Part shown: one piece after another, positions 6,834 through 13,415 of the stretch
Position numbering within the stretch: the first letter of the stretch is position 1
How the letters are laid out: each line of letters opens with the position of its first letter
Assembly: GCA_005883775.1 (NCBI GenBank)
Contig: VBEU01000085.1
Span: forward strand, 1-15,810
Direction of reading: 5' to 3'
DNA from: Chloroflexota bacterium
GTDB taxonomy: Bacteria; Chloroflexota; Limnocylindria; P2-11E
Length of the DNA: 15,810 nt
Translations under genes and position numbers: made by a program
Notes under the pieces: model-generated
What the model was told of the DNA's origin: nothing
Databases searched by the model: none
The model's input: only the letters and a program-made list of their open reading frames with translations

Positions 6834-6890
6834 GGCTTGCGCCCAGGCTGATCTTAAGTCAGCTGCGTAAACCGATTTCGCCACTCCGGC
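6805..6890 (-). tRNA. tRNA-Leu (anticodon UAA)
   Basis: A complete class II tRNA of 86 bases read on the minus strand. The 7-bp acceptor stem pairs GCCGGAG (6890-6884) with CTCCGGC (6812-6806), with discriminator A at 6805. The D stem is GCG/CGC. The anticodon stem GCTGA/TCAGC closes the loop CTTAAGA, giving anticodon TAA. The variable arm is long, with GGGC/GCCC, and the T arm is GAGGG-TTCGAGT-CCCTC. The 3' flank reads CCG, so CCA is not encoded. It reads UUA, the rarest leucine codon in such a genome. It overlaps the end of the DinB-like gene by 29 bases on the opposite strand. Confidence 0.96.
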
Positions 6891-6898
6891 GTGCTGTA

Positions 6899-6904
6899 AG
6901 AATA
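6899..6904 (-). promoter_or_regulatory. Possible -10 box of tRNA-Leu
   Basis: TATTCT on the minus strand lies 8 bases before the mature 5' end of tRNA-Leu. A TTGACC stands too near (6 bases upstream) to be its -35, and no good -35 is seen at the right distance. Confidence 0.3.
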
Positions 6905-6912
6905 CGAAACGG

Positions 6913-7287
6913 TCAACGGTCTAGGAAGGCGGCGGCGATCTTCTTCGGCGCGACAGCGAGATAAGCCTCGCGGATCACGCGCTCGACGTCGTCCCAGTCG
7001 ATTCCACGATCAAGCCGCACTCCGATCCAGCCGCGGACGCCCACGTACGGGGGAACGAAGTAGTGCTCGGGCTCGGCCTTCACCAGGCCCTCGCGCATCC
7101 CGGGCGGGCAGGCACACCAGAGCGCGAGGCGGCCGTCGTCGTGATGGTCGTCCATGTAGTTGACGAAACACACCTTGTCCCGGATGAAGAAGCTCGGAGC
7201 GCCGTGGCTCGCCCGCTCCGTCGTTTCGGGAAGCGATAAGCAGATCTTGCGCACCCGGGCGAGCGGCAACGGCGCGGCGCGAGGCAT
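6913..7287 (-). CDS. MmcQ/YjbR family protein
   Basis: A protein of 124 residues, the usual size for MmcQ/YjbR (formerly DUF419), whose fold resembles DNA-binding CyaY-like proteins but whose role is not settled. Family signs are LSLPETTERASHGAPSFFI at the start, KVCFVNY, the segment EHYFVPPYVGVRGWIGVRLD, and a closing DWDDVERVIREAYLAVAPKK. The ATG at 7287 has no marked Shine-Dalgarno. It is divergent from the FAD oxidoreductase (38 bases between the starts), so promoters may overlap. Its stop is 22 bases from the tRNA 5' end, and it may share a transcript with tRNA-Leu. Confidence 0.82.
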   Translation of the reverse strand: MPRAAPLPLARVRKICLSLPETTERASHGAPSFFIRDKVCFVNYMDDHHDDGRLALWCACPPGMREGLVKAEPEHYFVPPYVGVRGWIGVRLDRGIDWDDVERVIREAYLAVAPKKIAAAFLDR

Positions 7288-7313
7288 TCGGCGAGACTAA
7301 CTCGACCAGCAAC

Positions 7314-7319
7314 GAGGAG
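7314..7319 (+). promoter_or_regulatory. Ribosome binding site that points to a CTG start
   Basis: GAGGAG is placed 6 bases before a CTG at 7326. It is the only Shine-Dalgarno near the 5' end of the FAD oxidoreductase gene, whose frame has no ATG, GTG or TTG before 7428. Confidence 0.6.
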
Positions 7320-7325
7320 ATCGCT

Positions 7326-8585
7326 CTGACCGCTCATCCGACTCGCTTCGTCATCATCGGTAACGGCGCCGCGGGCACGTACGCGGCCGAACAGCTCCGC
7401 AAGCTCGACGCCGCAGCCGAGATCGTCATGATCGACGACGAGCCCTACACCCTCTACAACCGCGTATCGCTCCCCCGCTACCTGCGCGGCGTGCTCCTCG
7501 AGCAGCGCGTCTACGTCCGGGACATGGAGTGGCACACGAAGAACCGGATCGACCTGCGCCTCGAGACGAAGGTCGACCAGGTCAACTTCGACGAGAAGAC
7601 CGTCCACATGGAGCCGGGTGGAGAGATCTCTTACGACCGCCTCCTCATCGCGACCGGCGGCCGTCCGAATCCGCTCCGCGCGCCGGGCGCGGAGGGCGCG
7701 CCCTATCTCTTCAACTTCCAGTACTTCGACGAGGCGAAGGGAATGGTCGCGCGAATCCCCGAGTCGAAGGTCGCGGTCGTGCTCGGTGGGTCGTTCATCG
7801 GATACGAGTTGACCGAAGCGTTCGCCCACCGCGGGCTCGAGACGCACTGGCTGATGCGCGGCCCGTGGTTCCTCCGGCGGGCCCTCGATCTGGAGGGCGG
7901 CAAGGTCATCACCCTTCTCGCGCAGGACGCGGGCGTGCATCTCCACTACGACGAGGCGATCGACAGGCTCGAGCGGTCGAACGGCCAGCTCAAGGTCATC
8001 GGCACGAAAGGCTTCACCGCGACGGCCGACATGGTCGGCGTCGGCCTCGGCCTCACGATGAACATCGACATCTTCGAAGGAACCGGCCTCGAGACCAACG
8101 TCGGCGTGAAGACAAATGAGTTCCTCGAGACCAACATGCCCGACGTCTGGTCCGCGGGGGACGTTGCCGAGTTCTACGACGTCGTCTCCCAGCGACATCA
8201 CCGCATGGGCACCTGGGACAATTCGCTGAACCACGGGCGGCACGTCGCGAAGAACATGCTCGGCGCGAAGGAGCCGTACATCGAGGTGCCAACGTACGCG
8301 TCGGGGATGTTCAACTCGAACATCTCGGTCATGGGCGTGACGACCGAGGAGGAGCCCGACGCCGAGGCCGTCGTCGAGGTCGAGTACGAGCCACGCAACT
8401 ACAAGCGGCTCTTCTTCCTCGGGGACAAGCTCGTCGGCGCGATCCTCGTCGGAAAGATGAAAGGCCGCAAGAAGGTTCTCGAGCTCATCAGCTCGCGCAC
8501 GCCGATCGAAGACCGGCGGAAGGTCTTCGAGCTGCTCGCGCTTCCGGAGCTCCCGCCGAAAGCGCCCGCCGCGACCCCGGAGTGA
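7326..8585 (+). CDS. FAD/NAD(P)-dependent oxidoreductase, probable CTG start
   Basis: A protein of 419 residues in the pyridine nucleotide-disulphide oxidoreductase superfamily (Pyr_redox_2). The first FAD motif GNGAAG is at residues 12-17 and ATGGRP near 109-114. The NAD(P) motif VVLGGSFIGYE is near 151-161, and the second FAD motif (VWSAGDVAEF) near 278. The YNRVSLPRYLRG block resembles the N-terminal part of NirB and rubredoxin-reductase-like enzymes. No redox-active CxxC is seen, so a plain electron-transfer reductase is likely; the partner is unknown. The first ATG (7428) lies beyond the FAD motif and would remove it, so translation must start earlier. CTG 7326, with GAGGAG 6 bases upstream, is the best site. 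The alpha/beta hydrolase begins 3 bases after its stop. Confidence 0.85.
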   Translation: MTAHPTRFVIIGNGAAGTYAAEQLRKLDAAAEIVMIDDEPYTLYNRVSLPRYLRGVLLEQRVYVRDMEWHTKNRIDLRLETKVDQVNFDEKTVHMEPGGEISYDRLLIATGGRPNPLRAPGAEGAPYLFNFQYFDEAKGMVARIPESKVAVVLGGSFIGYELTEAFAHRGLETHWLMRGPWFLRRALDLEGGKVITLLAQDAGVHLHYDEAIDRLERSNGQLKVIGTKGFTATADMVGVGLGLTMNIDIFEGTGLETNVGVKTNEFLETNMPDVWSAGDVAEFYDVVSQRHHRMGTWDNSLNHGRHVAKNMLGAKEPYIEVPTYASGMFNSNISVMGVTTEEEPDAEAVVEVEYEPRNYKRLFFLGDKLVGAILVGKMKGRKKVLELISSRTPIEDRRKVFELLALPELPPKAPAATPE

Positions 8586-8588
8586 CCG

Positions 8589-9257
8589 GTGCCAGCGCAG
8601 CGTGTCGGAATCCGCGTCGAGGACACCGAGCTCGACGGCGTGCTGCATCTGCCGGAGACAAATGCGATCGGCGGAGCCGCGGTGCTGCATGGCTTCGGCG
8701 GCCATCCCGATCAGCCACACATCGTCGCGACCTGTGACGCGCTCGCCCGCGCGGGTGTCGCAGCGCTCCGGTTCGCGTACCGCGATCACCAACCACCTCG
8801 GATGACGCTCGAGTCCGGTCTCGCCGACGCCGCGGGTGCGGTCCGTCTGCTGAAAGCGCACCCCGACGTGCCCGAGCGGCTCGGTGTGGTCGGGTTCTCC
8901 TTCGGCGGCACCGTCGCCGCGCTCGTAGCTGGCCGCGATTCACGGATCCGCGCCGCGGTTCTCGCGGCCGCTCCTGCGGTGGCCGGGCCGAAATTCTCGG
9001 CGTGGTCGAACGAGGGAAAGTGGAAGCCGGTGGCGGAGCTCTCTCGCACCCGAGCCCGCGTCCTCCTCATCTGGGGCTCGCGCGATGACCAGGTGCCCTT
9101 CGAGAATGCGGAGCGCTATGCCGCGGTCCTCTCGCAGGCGCGGGTTCCGAACAGGATCGTCACGATCGAAGGCGGCGATCACGATTTCGCGCCCGCGGGT
9201 CCGCGCGCGAAGATGACTGAGACCGTCGCGCAGTGGCTGCGCGAAGCCCTCGCCTGA
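8589..9257 (+). CDS. Alpha/beta hydrolase, dienelactone-hydrolase-like
   Basis: A compact alpha/beta hydrolase of 222 residues. The nucleophile elbow GFSFGG places Ser104, the acid is probably Asp166 (WGSRDDQVP) and the base His198 (GGDHDF). An oxyanion HGFGGHP segment lies at 34-40. There is no signal peptide or lid domain, fitting a cytoplasmic esterase or dienelactone-hydrolase-like enzyme acting on small substrates; the substrate cannot be named. It starts at GTG only 3 bases after the oxidoreductase stop, so translation is probably coupled and the two may act in one pathway. Confidence 0.87.
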   Translation: MPAQRVGIRVEDTELDGVLHLPETNAIGGAAVLHGFGGHPDQPHIVATCDALARAGVAALRFAYRDHQPPRMTLESGLADAAGAVRLLKAHPDVPERLGVVGFSFGGTVAALVAGRDSRIRAAVLAAAPAVAGPKFSAWSNEGKWKPVAELSRTRARVLLIWGSRDDQVPFENAERYAAVLSQARVPNRIVTIEGGDHDFAPAGPRAKMTETVAQWLREALA

Positions 9258-9310
9258 GGGGGGACCAACCGAGCCGGCGCTCTGGCACGATCTCCGCAAG
9301 TATCGAGAGC

Positions 9311-9460
9311 ATGGCTTCGGACGCCGCCTTCTGGCTCGTGCTCGCGTGGGTGGCGATCGTCCTTATGGCCGTCGTGTCGACGGCGTGGCGTCCGCGCCAC
9401 ACCCACCCCGCACCGGCGCAGTGCCAGTGCGCGGATTGCCTCCTCCGGCGCGCCCGCTAG
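9311..9460 (+). CDS. Small single-span membrane protein with a C-terminal cysteine cluster
   Basis: A short frame of 49 residues. One hydrophobic helix spans residues 7-25, followed by a basic, proline-rich stretch and then C-x-C-x2-C (CQCADC) and RRAR at the end. The frame is open upstream to 9233, but that part overlaps the hydrolase end and looks like non-coding translation; ATG 9311 sits directly before the helix. The ribosome binding site is weak. The cysteines could bind a metal on the side facing the positive charges, most likely the cytoplasm. No family is recognised, and the small size leaves a real chance that it is not a gene. Confidence 0.45.
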   Translation: MASDAAFWLVLAWVAIVLMAVVSTAWRPRHTHPAPAQCQCADCLLRRAR

Positions 9461-9508
9461 CTCCCGAAGGCTTCGCCATGCTCGGGAATCGGTCGCCTGT
9501 CTCGGTCG

Positions 9509-9874
9509 TTGTCAGATGTGATGTTCGAACGCCTCGCGGACCAAGATTTCGCGTACCTCACGACGTTCGGACGGCGAACGGGCAAAGCGCACACCGTAGA
9601 GATCTGGTTCGGTTTGAATGACGGTCGTGTCTACATGCTCTCGGGTGGCGGCGATCGCGCCGACTGGGTTCGTAACCTGCGAAAGACATCGCACGTCCGT
9701 GTCCGGATCGGAACGCGGGCGGTGAGCGCGACGGCGCGTGTCGTTCGTGCGGGTACGAAGGAGGACGAGCTCGCCCGCCAGCTCCTCGACGGCAAATACC
9801 AGGGCTGGCGCGAGGGAAGACGTCTCTCGAGCTGGGCGAGGAACGCGCTGCCCGTCGCGATCGAGCTTCCCTAG
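9509..9874 (+). CDS. DDN-like (F420/flavin, split-barrel) oxidoreductase
   Basis: A protein of 121 residues resembling the deazaflavin-dependent nitroreductase (DDN) family, a split beta-barrel. Family traits are YLTTFGRRTGKAHTVEIWF near residues 16-34, the strand DGRVYMLSGGG, then DWVRNLRKTSHVRVRIG. Members use reduced F420, or sometimes other flavins, to reduce varied organic substrates; presence here suggests the host may make F420. The start is uncertain: TTG 9509, GTG 9518 and ATG 9521 lie close together and none has a clear Shine-Dalgarno; ATG 9521 would give 117 residues. Its stop is one base from the stop of the convergent GyrI-like gene. Confidence 0.82.
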   Translation: MSDVMFERLADQDFAYLTTFGRRTGKAHTVEIWFGLNDGRVYMLSGGGDRADWVRNLRKTSHVRVRIGTRAVSATARVVRAGTKEDELARQLLDGKYQGWREGRRLSSWARNALPVAIELP

Positions 9875-9875
9875 A

Positions 9876-10343
9876 TCAGCGCGCGAGCGGCCAGTACACC
9901 TCGGTTCGTAAATGCTTCTCCGGCGTCTTCGATTCGTCGTCGAGGTACGACTCCCACGGGCCCTCGGCCGGGCGATGGCCCTCCTCGGCAAGCCACTTTT
10001 CGATCCGCCGGTATTCCTGCGAGAGGGTGTGGTATGGCCCGATGTGCAGCGTCTTCGCGGCACGTCCCGCGGGAAGCTTGGTGACGCGAATCTCATCCCC
10101 GGTGAGCATGAACGAGCCCGTGAACGGGATTCCGGCCTCGGTGTCGAACGCCGCGGGGTCGCCGTTGTAGTACCGCGCGAACCGCGGACCGGCGGGGGTC
10201 GCACCCTGCGCACGGATCGCCCCTCGAAGCTTCGGAAAGATCTCCATGAAGAAGGCGCCCAGATCCGCTTGCGCCACCGTCCGACGAACAGTGACGGCGC
10301 GCTGCGGGGCGAGCTCGACGATCTCGATCGGCTGGCTGCTCAT
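9876..10343 (-). CDS. GyrI-like / AraC effector-binding domain protein
   Basis: A stand-alone GyrI-like domain of 155 residues. It opens IEIVELAPQRAVTVRRTV, typical of these domains, with a middle ARYYNGDP and an end HIGPYHTLSQEYRRIEKWLAEEGH, then WESYLDDESKTPEKHLRTEVYWPL. The acidic ESYLDDE region contains a glutamate that in relatives faces bound cationic or drug-like ligands. There is no DNA-binding domain. Its ATG overlaps the stop of lysU in an ATGA, so it is the fourth gene of the lysine operon. It may bind a pathway compound, a speculation based on position alone. The same frame is open far upstream, but that part is the shadow of the lysT and lysU genes. Confidence 0.85.
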   Translation of the reverse strand: MSSQPIEIVELAPQRAVTVRRTVAQADLGAFFMEIFPKLRGAIRAQGATPAGPRFARYYNGDPAAFDTEAGIPFTGSFMLTGDEIRVTKLPAGRAAKTLHIGPYHTLSQEYRRIEKWLAEEGHRPAEGPWESYLDDESKTPEKHLRTEVYWPLAR

Positions 10344-10834
10344 GCCACGGGGGGAAAGTCTCCATGCTCGCGCAGGTAGGCGACAACTCCGCCGGCGGCG
10401 AGGATCTCCTGGGCGAACGGCGCGAGCGGACGCAGATGCGCGTCCCCGCCCGGTGCGCGCAGCAGGCCTCCGGCAAGGTCGAGCGTCACTGCGTCGCCAT
10501 CGTGGACCAACGCGAGAGCGTCCGCTGATTCGAGCACAGGGATCCCGAGATTGATGCAGTTGCGGAAAAAGATCCGCGCGAAGCTTTTGGCGACGACCCC
10601 GCCGATGCCGTGCTTCGCGAGGGCCGCGACCGCGTATTCGCGCGAGCTCCCGCAGCCGAAGTTCTCGCCGCCCACGAGGACGTCGCCCGGCCGCACCTCT
10701 TTCGCGAATCCCGGCCGCGCGTCGCAGAACGCGTACGTGTGGAATTTGTCCTGGCCGACCATGAACGGCGCGTAGCGGCCCGGGACGATCTGGTCCGTGT
10801 CGAGGTCGTCCCCGAAGACCCAGGCTCTCGTCAA
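10340..10834 (-). CDS. lysU: Homoaconitase small subunit (LeuD/HacB/LysU family)
   Basis: A protein of 164 residues, the swivelling small domain of an aconitase-superfamily dehydratase. Signs are DDLDTDQIVPGRYAPF at residues 9-24, GENFGCGSSREYA at 56-68, and AKSFARIFFRNCINLGIPVLE. With LysT it would convert homocitrate to homoisocitrate through homoaconitate. The YAPFMVGQDKF segment after the DTDQI loop resembles, from memory, Thermus LysU more than standard LeuD, and the neighbour is homocitrate synthase. Activity as isopropylmalate isomerase is also possible, since these enzymes can be promiscuous. The start is TTG, whose last two bases are shared with the lysT stop (TTGA), so translation is probably coupled. 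Confidence 0.88.
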   Translation of the reverse strand: MTRAWVFGDDLDTDQIVPGRYAPFMVGQDKFHTYAFCDARPGFAKEVRPGDVLVGGENFGCGSSREYAVAALAKHGIGGVVAKSFARIFFRNCINLGIPVLESADALALVHDGDAVTLDLAGGLLRAPGGDAHLRPLAPFAQEILAAGGVVAYLREHGDFPPVA

Positions 10835-12198
10835 TCGTCGATCTCCGCAGCGACGCCGGTCCGCGCGGCAGCGACCATGAGCTCTCGCGAGCGATCTCCG
10901 GACCGGACCGATGCGGCCCCGCGGCCGCCGCGCTCGGCACGCCGGCGCGCGACGAGCTCGTCAAACTCCGCGTCGCTCGCCTCGAGGTACGGGCGCGGGT
11001 CGTCGATGACGCCGGTGAGCGCCGCGACTGCCGCGACGTACGGCGACCCGATGAAGATCGATGCGTCGGGCGAGCCCATCCGCCCACGGTAGTTGCGGTT
11101 CGCGGTCGATAGGCAGATCTCCTGCCCCGCGAGGACTCCGCCGGTACGCCCGAGACACGGTCCGCATCCTGAGCTGCCGATCACCGCTCCCGCCGCGGAC
11201 AGCGAGAGCAGCGTCCCGTCGGCCATGGCGTCCTCGAACTGGCGCCGCGATGAAGGCACCACCTCGAGGCGCACCTCCGCCGAGATGCGCCGCCCTCGCA
11301 GCACCGAGGCGGCCTGACGCATGTCGACGAGGCGCCCGTTCGTGCAGGAACCGAGGAACACGACATCCACCGGTTGCCCCGCGGCCTCAGAGATGTCCAC
11401 GACCTGATCGACCCGCGGAGGCACGGCGATCTGGGGCTCGAGTGTCGAAAGATCGACGGTCACCTCGTTCGCGTACACCGCGCCCCGGTCGGGGAAGAGC
11501 CAGTCCGGCGCCTCCGGCGTCGCCACGACGATGCCCGCCTTCGCGCCCATCTCCGTGGTCATGCCCGCAAGAGTGATGCGGTCGCCCTGCGGGAGCGAGC
11601 CCGCCCCGTGGAACTCGACGCATGCGTAGCGCGCGCCATCGGTCCCGATCTCGCGGACGACGCGCATGATCGCGTCCTTCATCGTCACGCCCTTCCGCGG
11701 CCGCCCTGTGAACGTGACCCTTATCGACTCGGGCACGCGCAGCCATGTGCGGCCGAGGGCGAGCGCGACCGCGATGTCGGTCGCGCCCATTCCCGCACCG
11801 AAAGCGCCGACCGCGCCGTACGAGTTCGAGTGCGAGTCGCTGCCGACGATCACGGTGCCGGGCTCGCAGTAGCCCTCCTCGACCATGATCTGGTGGCAGA
11901 CCCCTTCGCCCGCGTCGTAGAAGGTCGCGATCCCCTGTGCCCGCACCCACTCGCGGAGGACGCGGTGCGAATCCGCGACGACCGGCGTCGGGGCGGGTGC
12001 GGCGTGATCGACGAAGACGGCAACCTTCGTCGTGTCCCACACGCGGTCCCTCCCGAGGTCGCGCAGACCCGCGATGACGGCGTCGATGACCGAGTCATGC
12101 ACCATGACGCGCGAGACCGGCACGATCACGAGGTCGCCGACCTTGGCATCGCGCGCGGCGACGCGCGACAGGATCTTCTCGGCGACGGTCTTAGGCAA
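10831..12198 (-). CDS. lysT: Homoaconitase large subunit (LeuC/HacA/LysT family)
   Basis: A protein of 455 residues that holds the 4Fe-4S cluster. Ligands are C285 (GSCTNGR), C345 and C348 (SGCGPCLG). Other aconitase features are the MVHDS histidine (H34), GSDSHSNSYGAVG at 119-131, and GRMGSPDASIFIGSP near the end. The short form fits the archaeal/Thermus-type LeuC/HacA group. It starts at TTG 12198, where the family N-terminus (KTVAEKILSR) begins. GGGAG lies 7 bases upstream inside the homocitrate synthase gene, and the two genes overlap by 8 bases. A longer frame upstream to 12384 is only a shadow of that gene. Homoaconitase is preferred over isopropylmalate isomerase because of the operon. 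The C-terminal 35 residues are Arg/Gly-rich. Confidence 0.9.
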   Translation of the reverse strand: MPKTVAEKILSRVAARDAKVGDLVIVPVSRVMVHDSVIDAVIAGLRDLGRDRVWDTTKVAVFVDHAAPAPTPVVADSHRVLREWVRAQGIATFYDAGEGVCHQIMVEEGYCEPGTVIVGSDSHSNSYGAVGAFGAGMGATDIAVALALGRTWLRVPESIRVTFTGRPRKGVTMKDAIMRVVREIGTDGARYACVEFHGAGSLPQGDRITLAGMTTEMGAKAGIVVATPEAPDWLFPDRGAVYANEVTVDLSTLEPQIAVPPRVDQVVDISEAAGQPVDVVFLGSCTNGRLVDMRQAASVLRGRRISAEVRLEVVPSSRRQFEDAMADGTLLSLSAAGAVIGSSGCGPCLGRTGGVLAGQEICLSTANRNYRGRMGSPDASIFIGSPYVAAVAALTGVIDDPRPYLEASDAEFDELVARRRAERGGRGAASVRSGDRSRELMVAAARTGVAAEIDD

Positions 12199-13321
12199 CG
12201 ACCCACTCCCGTAGCAGCAAGTCGAGCTGGTCCATCGAGAGTGGGCCAGAGTCGGCGAGGGTCTTGATGCGCCGTGTGATCTTGCGCAGCTCGTCTTCTC
12301 CGAACTCCAGACCAAGCTCCTTGGCGCGATGGTCGATCGCGTGCTTCCCGGTGAGACGGTGCGCGACGTTGATCGTTCGCTCAAGTCCGAAGTCCGCGGG
12401 ATCCAGGATCTCGTAGCTGTTCGGGTTGAGGTAGATGGCCTTCGTGTGCATGCCTGCCTTGTGGTGGAAGGCGTACTTGCCGGTCACGAAGTTGTTATAC
12501 GGAATTTCTATCCCGACGAGCGAAGCGACCAGCTCGTCGAGGTCCCGCAGCTTCGGAAGGTCGTACTTCTTGCGGATCGCAGCGGGATCGTCGGCGTACA
12601 TCCGTGCGACGAAGCCACCGAGCGGCGTGATGCCGTTGCGCTCGCCGATGCCGAGCACGCTTGTGTCGATATGGGTCGCGCCGCCTTCGAGGATCGCGTA
12701 GCTGTTGGCGATCGCGCACCCGGTGTCGTTGTGGCCGTGGAATTCGATGTCGCAGTGCACGTGGTGGCGGAGCTCGACGGCGAGCGCGTAGCACTGACGC
12801 GGGCTCGCGATGCCGACGGTGTCGGCGACGCCGACGCGGTTCACGCCCATCCGGTCCACGGCCGTGTACACCTTGAGGAGATCGCCCTCGGTCGACCGGA
12901 AGCTGTCCTCGCTCGAGAAGCGGACCTCCTTGCCGTGATCGCGGATGAAGGCGATCACCTCGCCGGCATCCTCGATGATCTCGTCGACGCTTTTGCCGTG
13001 GCTGAACTCACGGAGGATCGAGGACGTGCCGAACAGGATGTCGATGCCATCGACGCAGGTCTGCACGGCGACGCGCGCGTCGTCCATGTGGCAGCGCACA
13101 TGCGTGAGCACTTTCGCCCGGAGCGGAAGCGCGGCGATCGTCCGGCAATCCTCGAACGACTGGGGAGACGCCACGGGCGAGGTCAGCTCGATGTATTCGA
13201 CCCCGAAGGCGTCGAGCAGCTTGGCGATGGCTATCTTGTCCGCCGTTGTGAAGTGCGCGTTCGAGAACTGCTCCCCCTCGCGGAGCGTCGAGTCGATGAC
13301 CGCGAATCGCTCGATCGGCAC
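12191..13321 (-). CDS. hcs: Homocitrate synthase (first step of AAA lysine synthesis)
   Basis: A protein of 376 residues resembling Thermus and fungal-type homocitrate synthase (Lys20 group). It joins acetyl-CoA and 2-oxoglutarate to give homocitrate. DSTLREGEQF at 10-19 supplies Arg14, Glu15 and Gln18. HGHND places metal ligands H195 and H197. R134 lies in RFSSEDSFRS, the arginine that contacts 2-oxoglutarate in relatives, and HHKAGMH holds H292. VASPQS and GIGERNGITPLGGF are also typical. It starts at GTG 13321 with AGGAGG 4 bases upstream. A predicted lysine riboswitch fills its leader, independently supporting a lysine role over isopropylmalate, citramalate or NifV activity. The extra C-terminal domain of LeuA is absent. 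Confidence 0.93.
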   Translation of the reverse strand: MPIERFAVIDSTLREGEQFSNAHFTTADKIAIAKLLDAFGVEYIELTSPVASPQSFEDCRTIAALPLRAKVLTHVRCHMDDARVAVQTCVDGIDILFGTSSILREFSHGKSVDEIIEDAGEVIAFIRDHGKEVRFSSEDSFRSTEGDLLKVYTAVDRMGVNRVGVADTVGIASPRQCYALAVELRHHVHCDIEFHGHNDTGCAIANSYAILEGGATHIDTSVLGIGERNGITPLGGFVARMYADDPAAIRKKYDLPKLRDLDELVASLVGIEIPYNNFVTGKYAFHHKAGMHTKAIYLNPNSYEILDPADFGLERTINVAHRLTGKHAIDHRAKELGLEFGEDELRKITRRIKTLADSGPLSMDQLDLLLREWVVA

Positions 13322-13352
13322 CGTTCCTCCTCACGGCACACGCGAGGCGGCC

Positions 13353-13383
13353 CACCGAGCCTTTCTTAGCAAAAAGCCCGGTG
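13353..13383 (-). promoter_or_regulatory. Second leader hairpin, competing with the terminator
   Basis: On the minus strand 13383-13372 pairs with 13364-13353 over 12 positions (two are G-U) around a 7-base loop. On the plus strand the two G-U pairs become mismatches, so the fold suits RNA made from the minus strand. It uses the same bases as the 3' arm of the terminator, so the two cannot form together. It ends 22 bases before the ribosome binding site of hcs. Confidence 0.55.
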
Positions 13384-13403
13384 CGCGACGTGCCACCGAG
13401 CTT
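13371..13403 (-). terminator. Riboswitch-controlled terminator upstream of hcs
   Basis: On the minus strand AAGCTCGGTG (13403-13394) pairs with CACCGGGCTT (13383-13374): 10 pairs, one G-U, with a 10-base loop. The stem runs into a run of five T (13375-13371), the form of an intrinsic terminator. Its 5' arm also belongs to a rival helix: 13423-13410 pairs with 13402-13389 (12 of 14 positions, one of them G-U) around the loop CTCGAGA. That rival helix uses the 3' strand of riboswitch helix P1. Thus P1 formation should release the terminator and switch the operon off. Confidence 0.78.
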
Positions 13404-13415
13404 CTCGAGAGCTTG

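Noticed and set aside
7080..8861. 593-codon open frame on the minus strand across the FAD oxidoreductase
   Set aside because: The translation is low-complexity (Arg, Asp, Val, Glu) with no motif, while the plus strand codes a clear two-dinucleotide-domain enzyme.
10344..11087. Long N-terminal extension of the GyrI-like gene
   Set aside because: This part lies in the wrong frame of lysU and lysT and is Arg-rich nonsense; the ATG at 10343 overlapping the lysU stop is the natural start.
12199..12384. N-terminal extension of lysT to an ATG at 12384
   Set aside because: It overlaps the hcs gene by nearly 200 bases and has no family similarity; the conserved N-terminus begins at TTG 12198.
10340..13321. 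Leucine biosynthesis (leuA-leuC-leuD)
   Set aside because: The synthase lacks the LeuA regulatory domain and matches homocitrate synthase, and the leader carries a lysine riboswitch, so lysine synthesis is preferred. Dual activity of the dehydratase is not excluded.
12329..13369. 346-codon open frame on the plus strand opposite hcs
   Set aside because: Shadow frame; hcs on the minus strand holds all catalytic residues of homocitrate synthase and has a good ribosome binding site.
13384..13403. T-box riboswitch, suggested by GGTGGCACGTCGCG on the minus strand
   Set aside because: It resembles the T-box consensus, but two extra bases interrupt it and no stem I or specifier loop is seen upstream. 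The upstream sequence fits the lysine riboswitch far better, and this segment is explained as part of the terminator.
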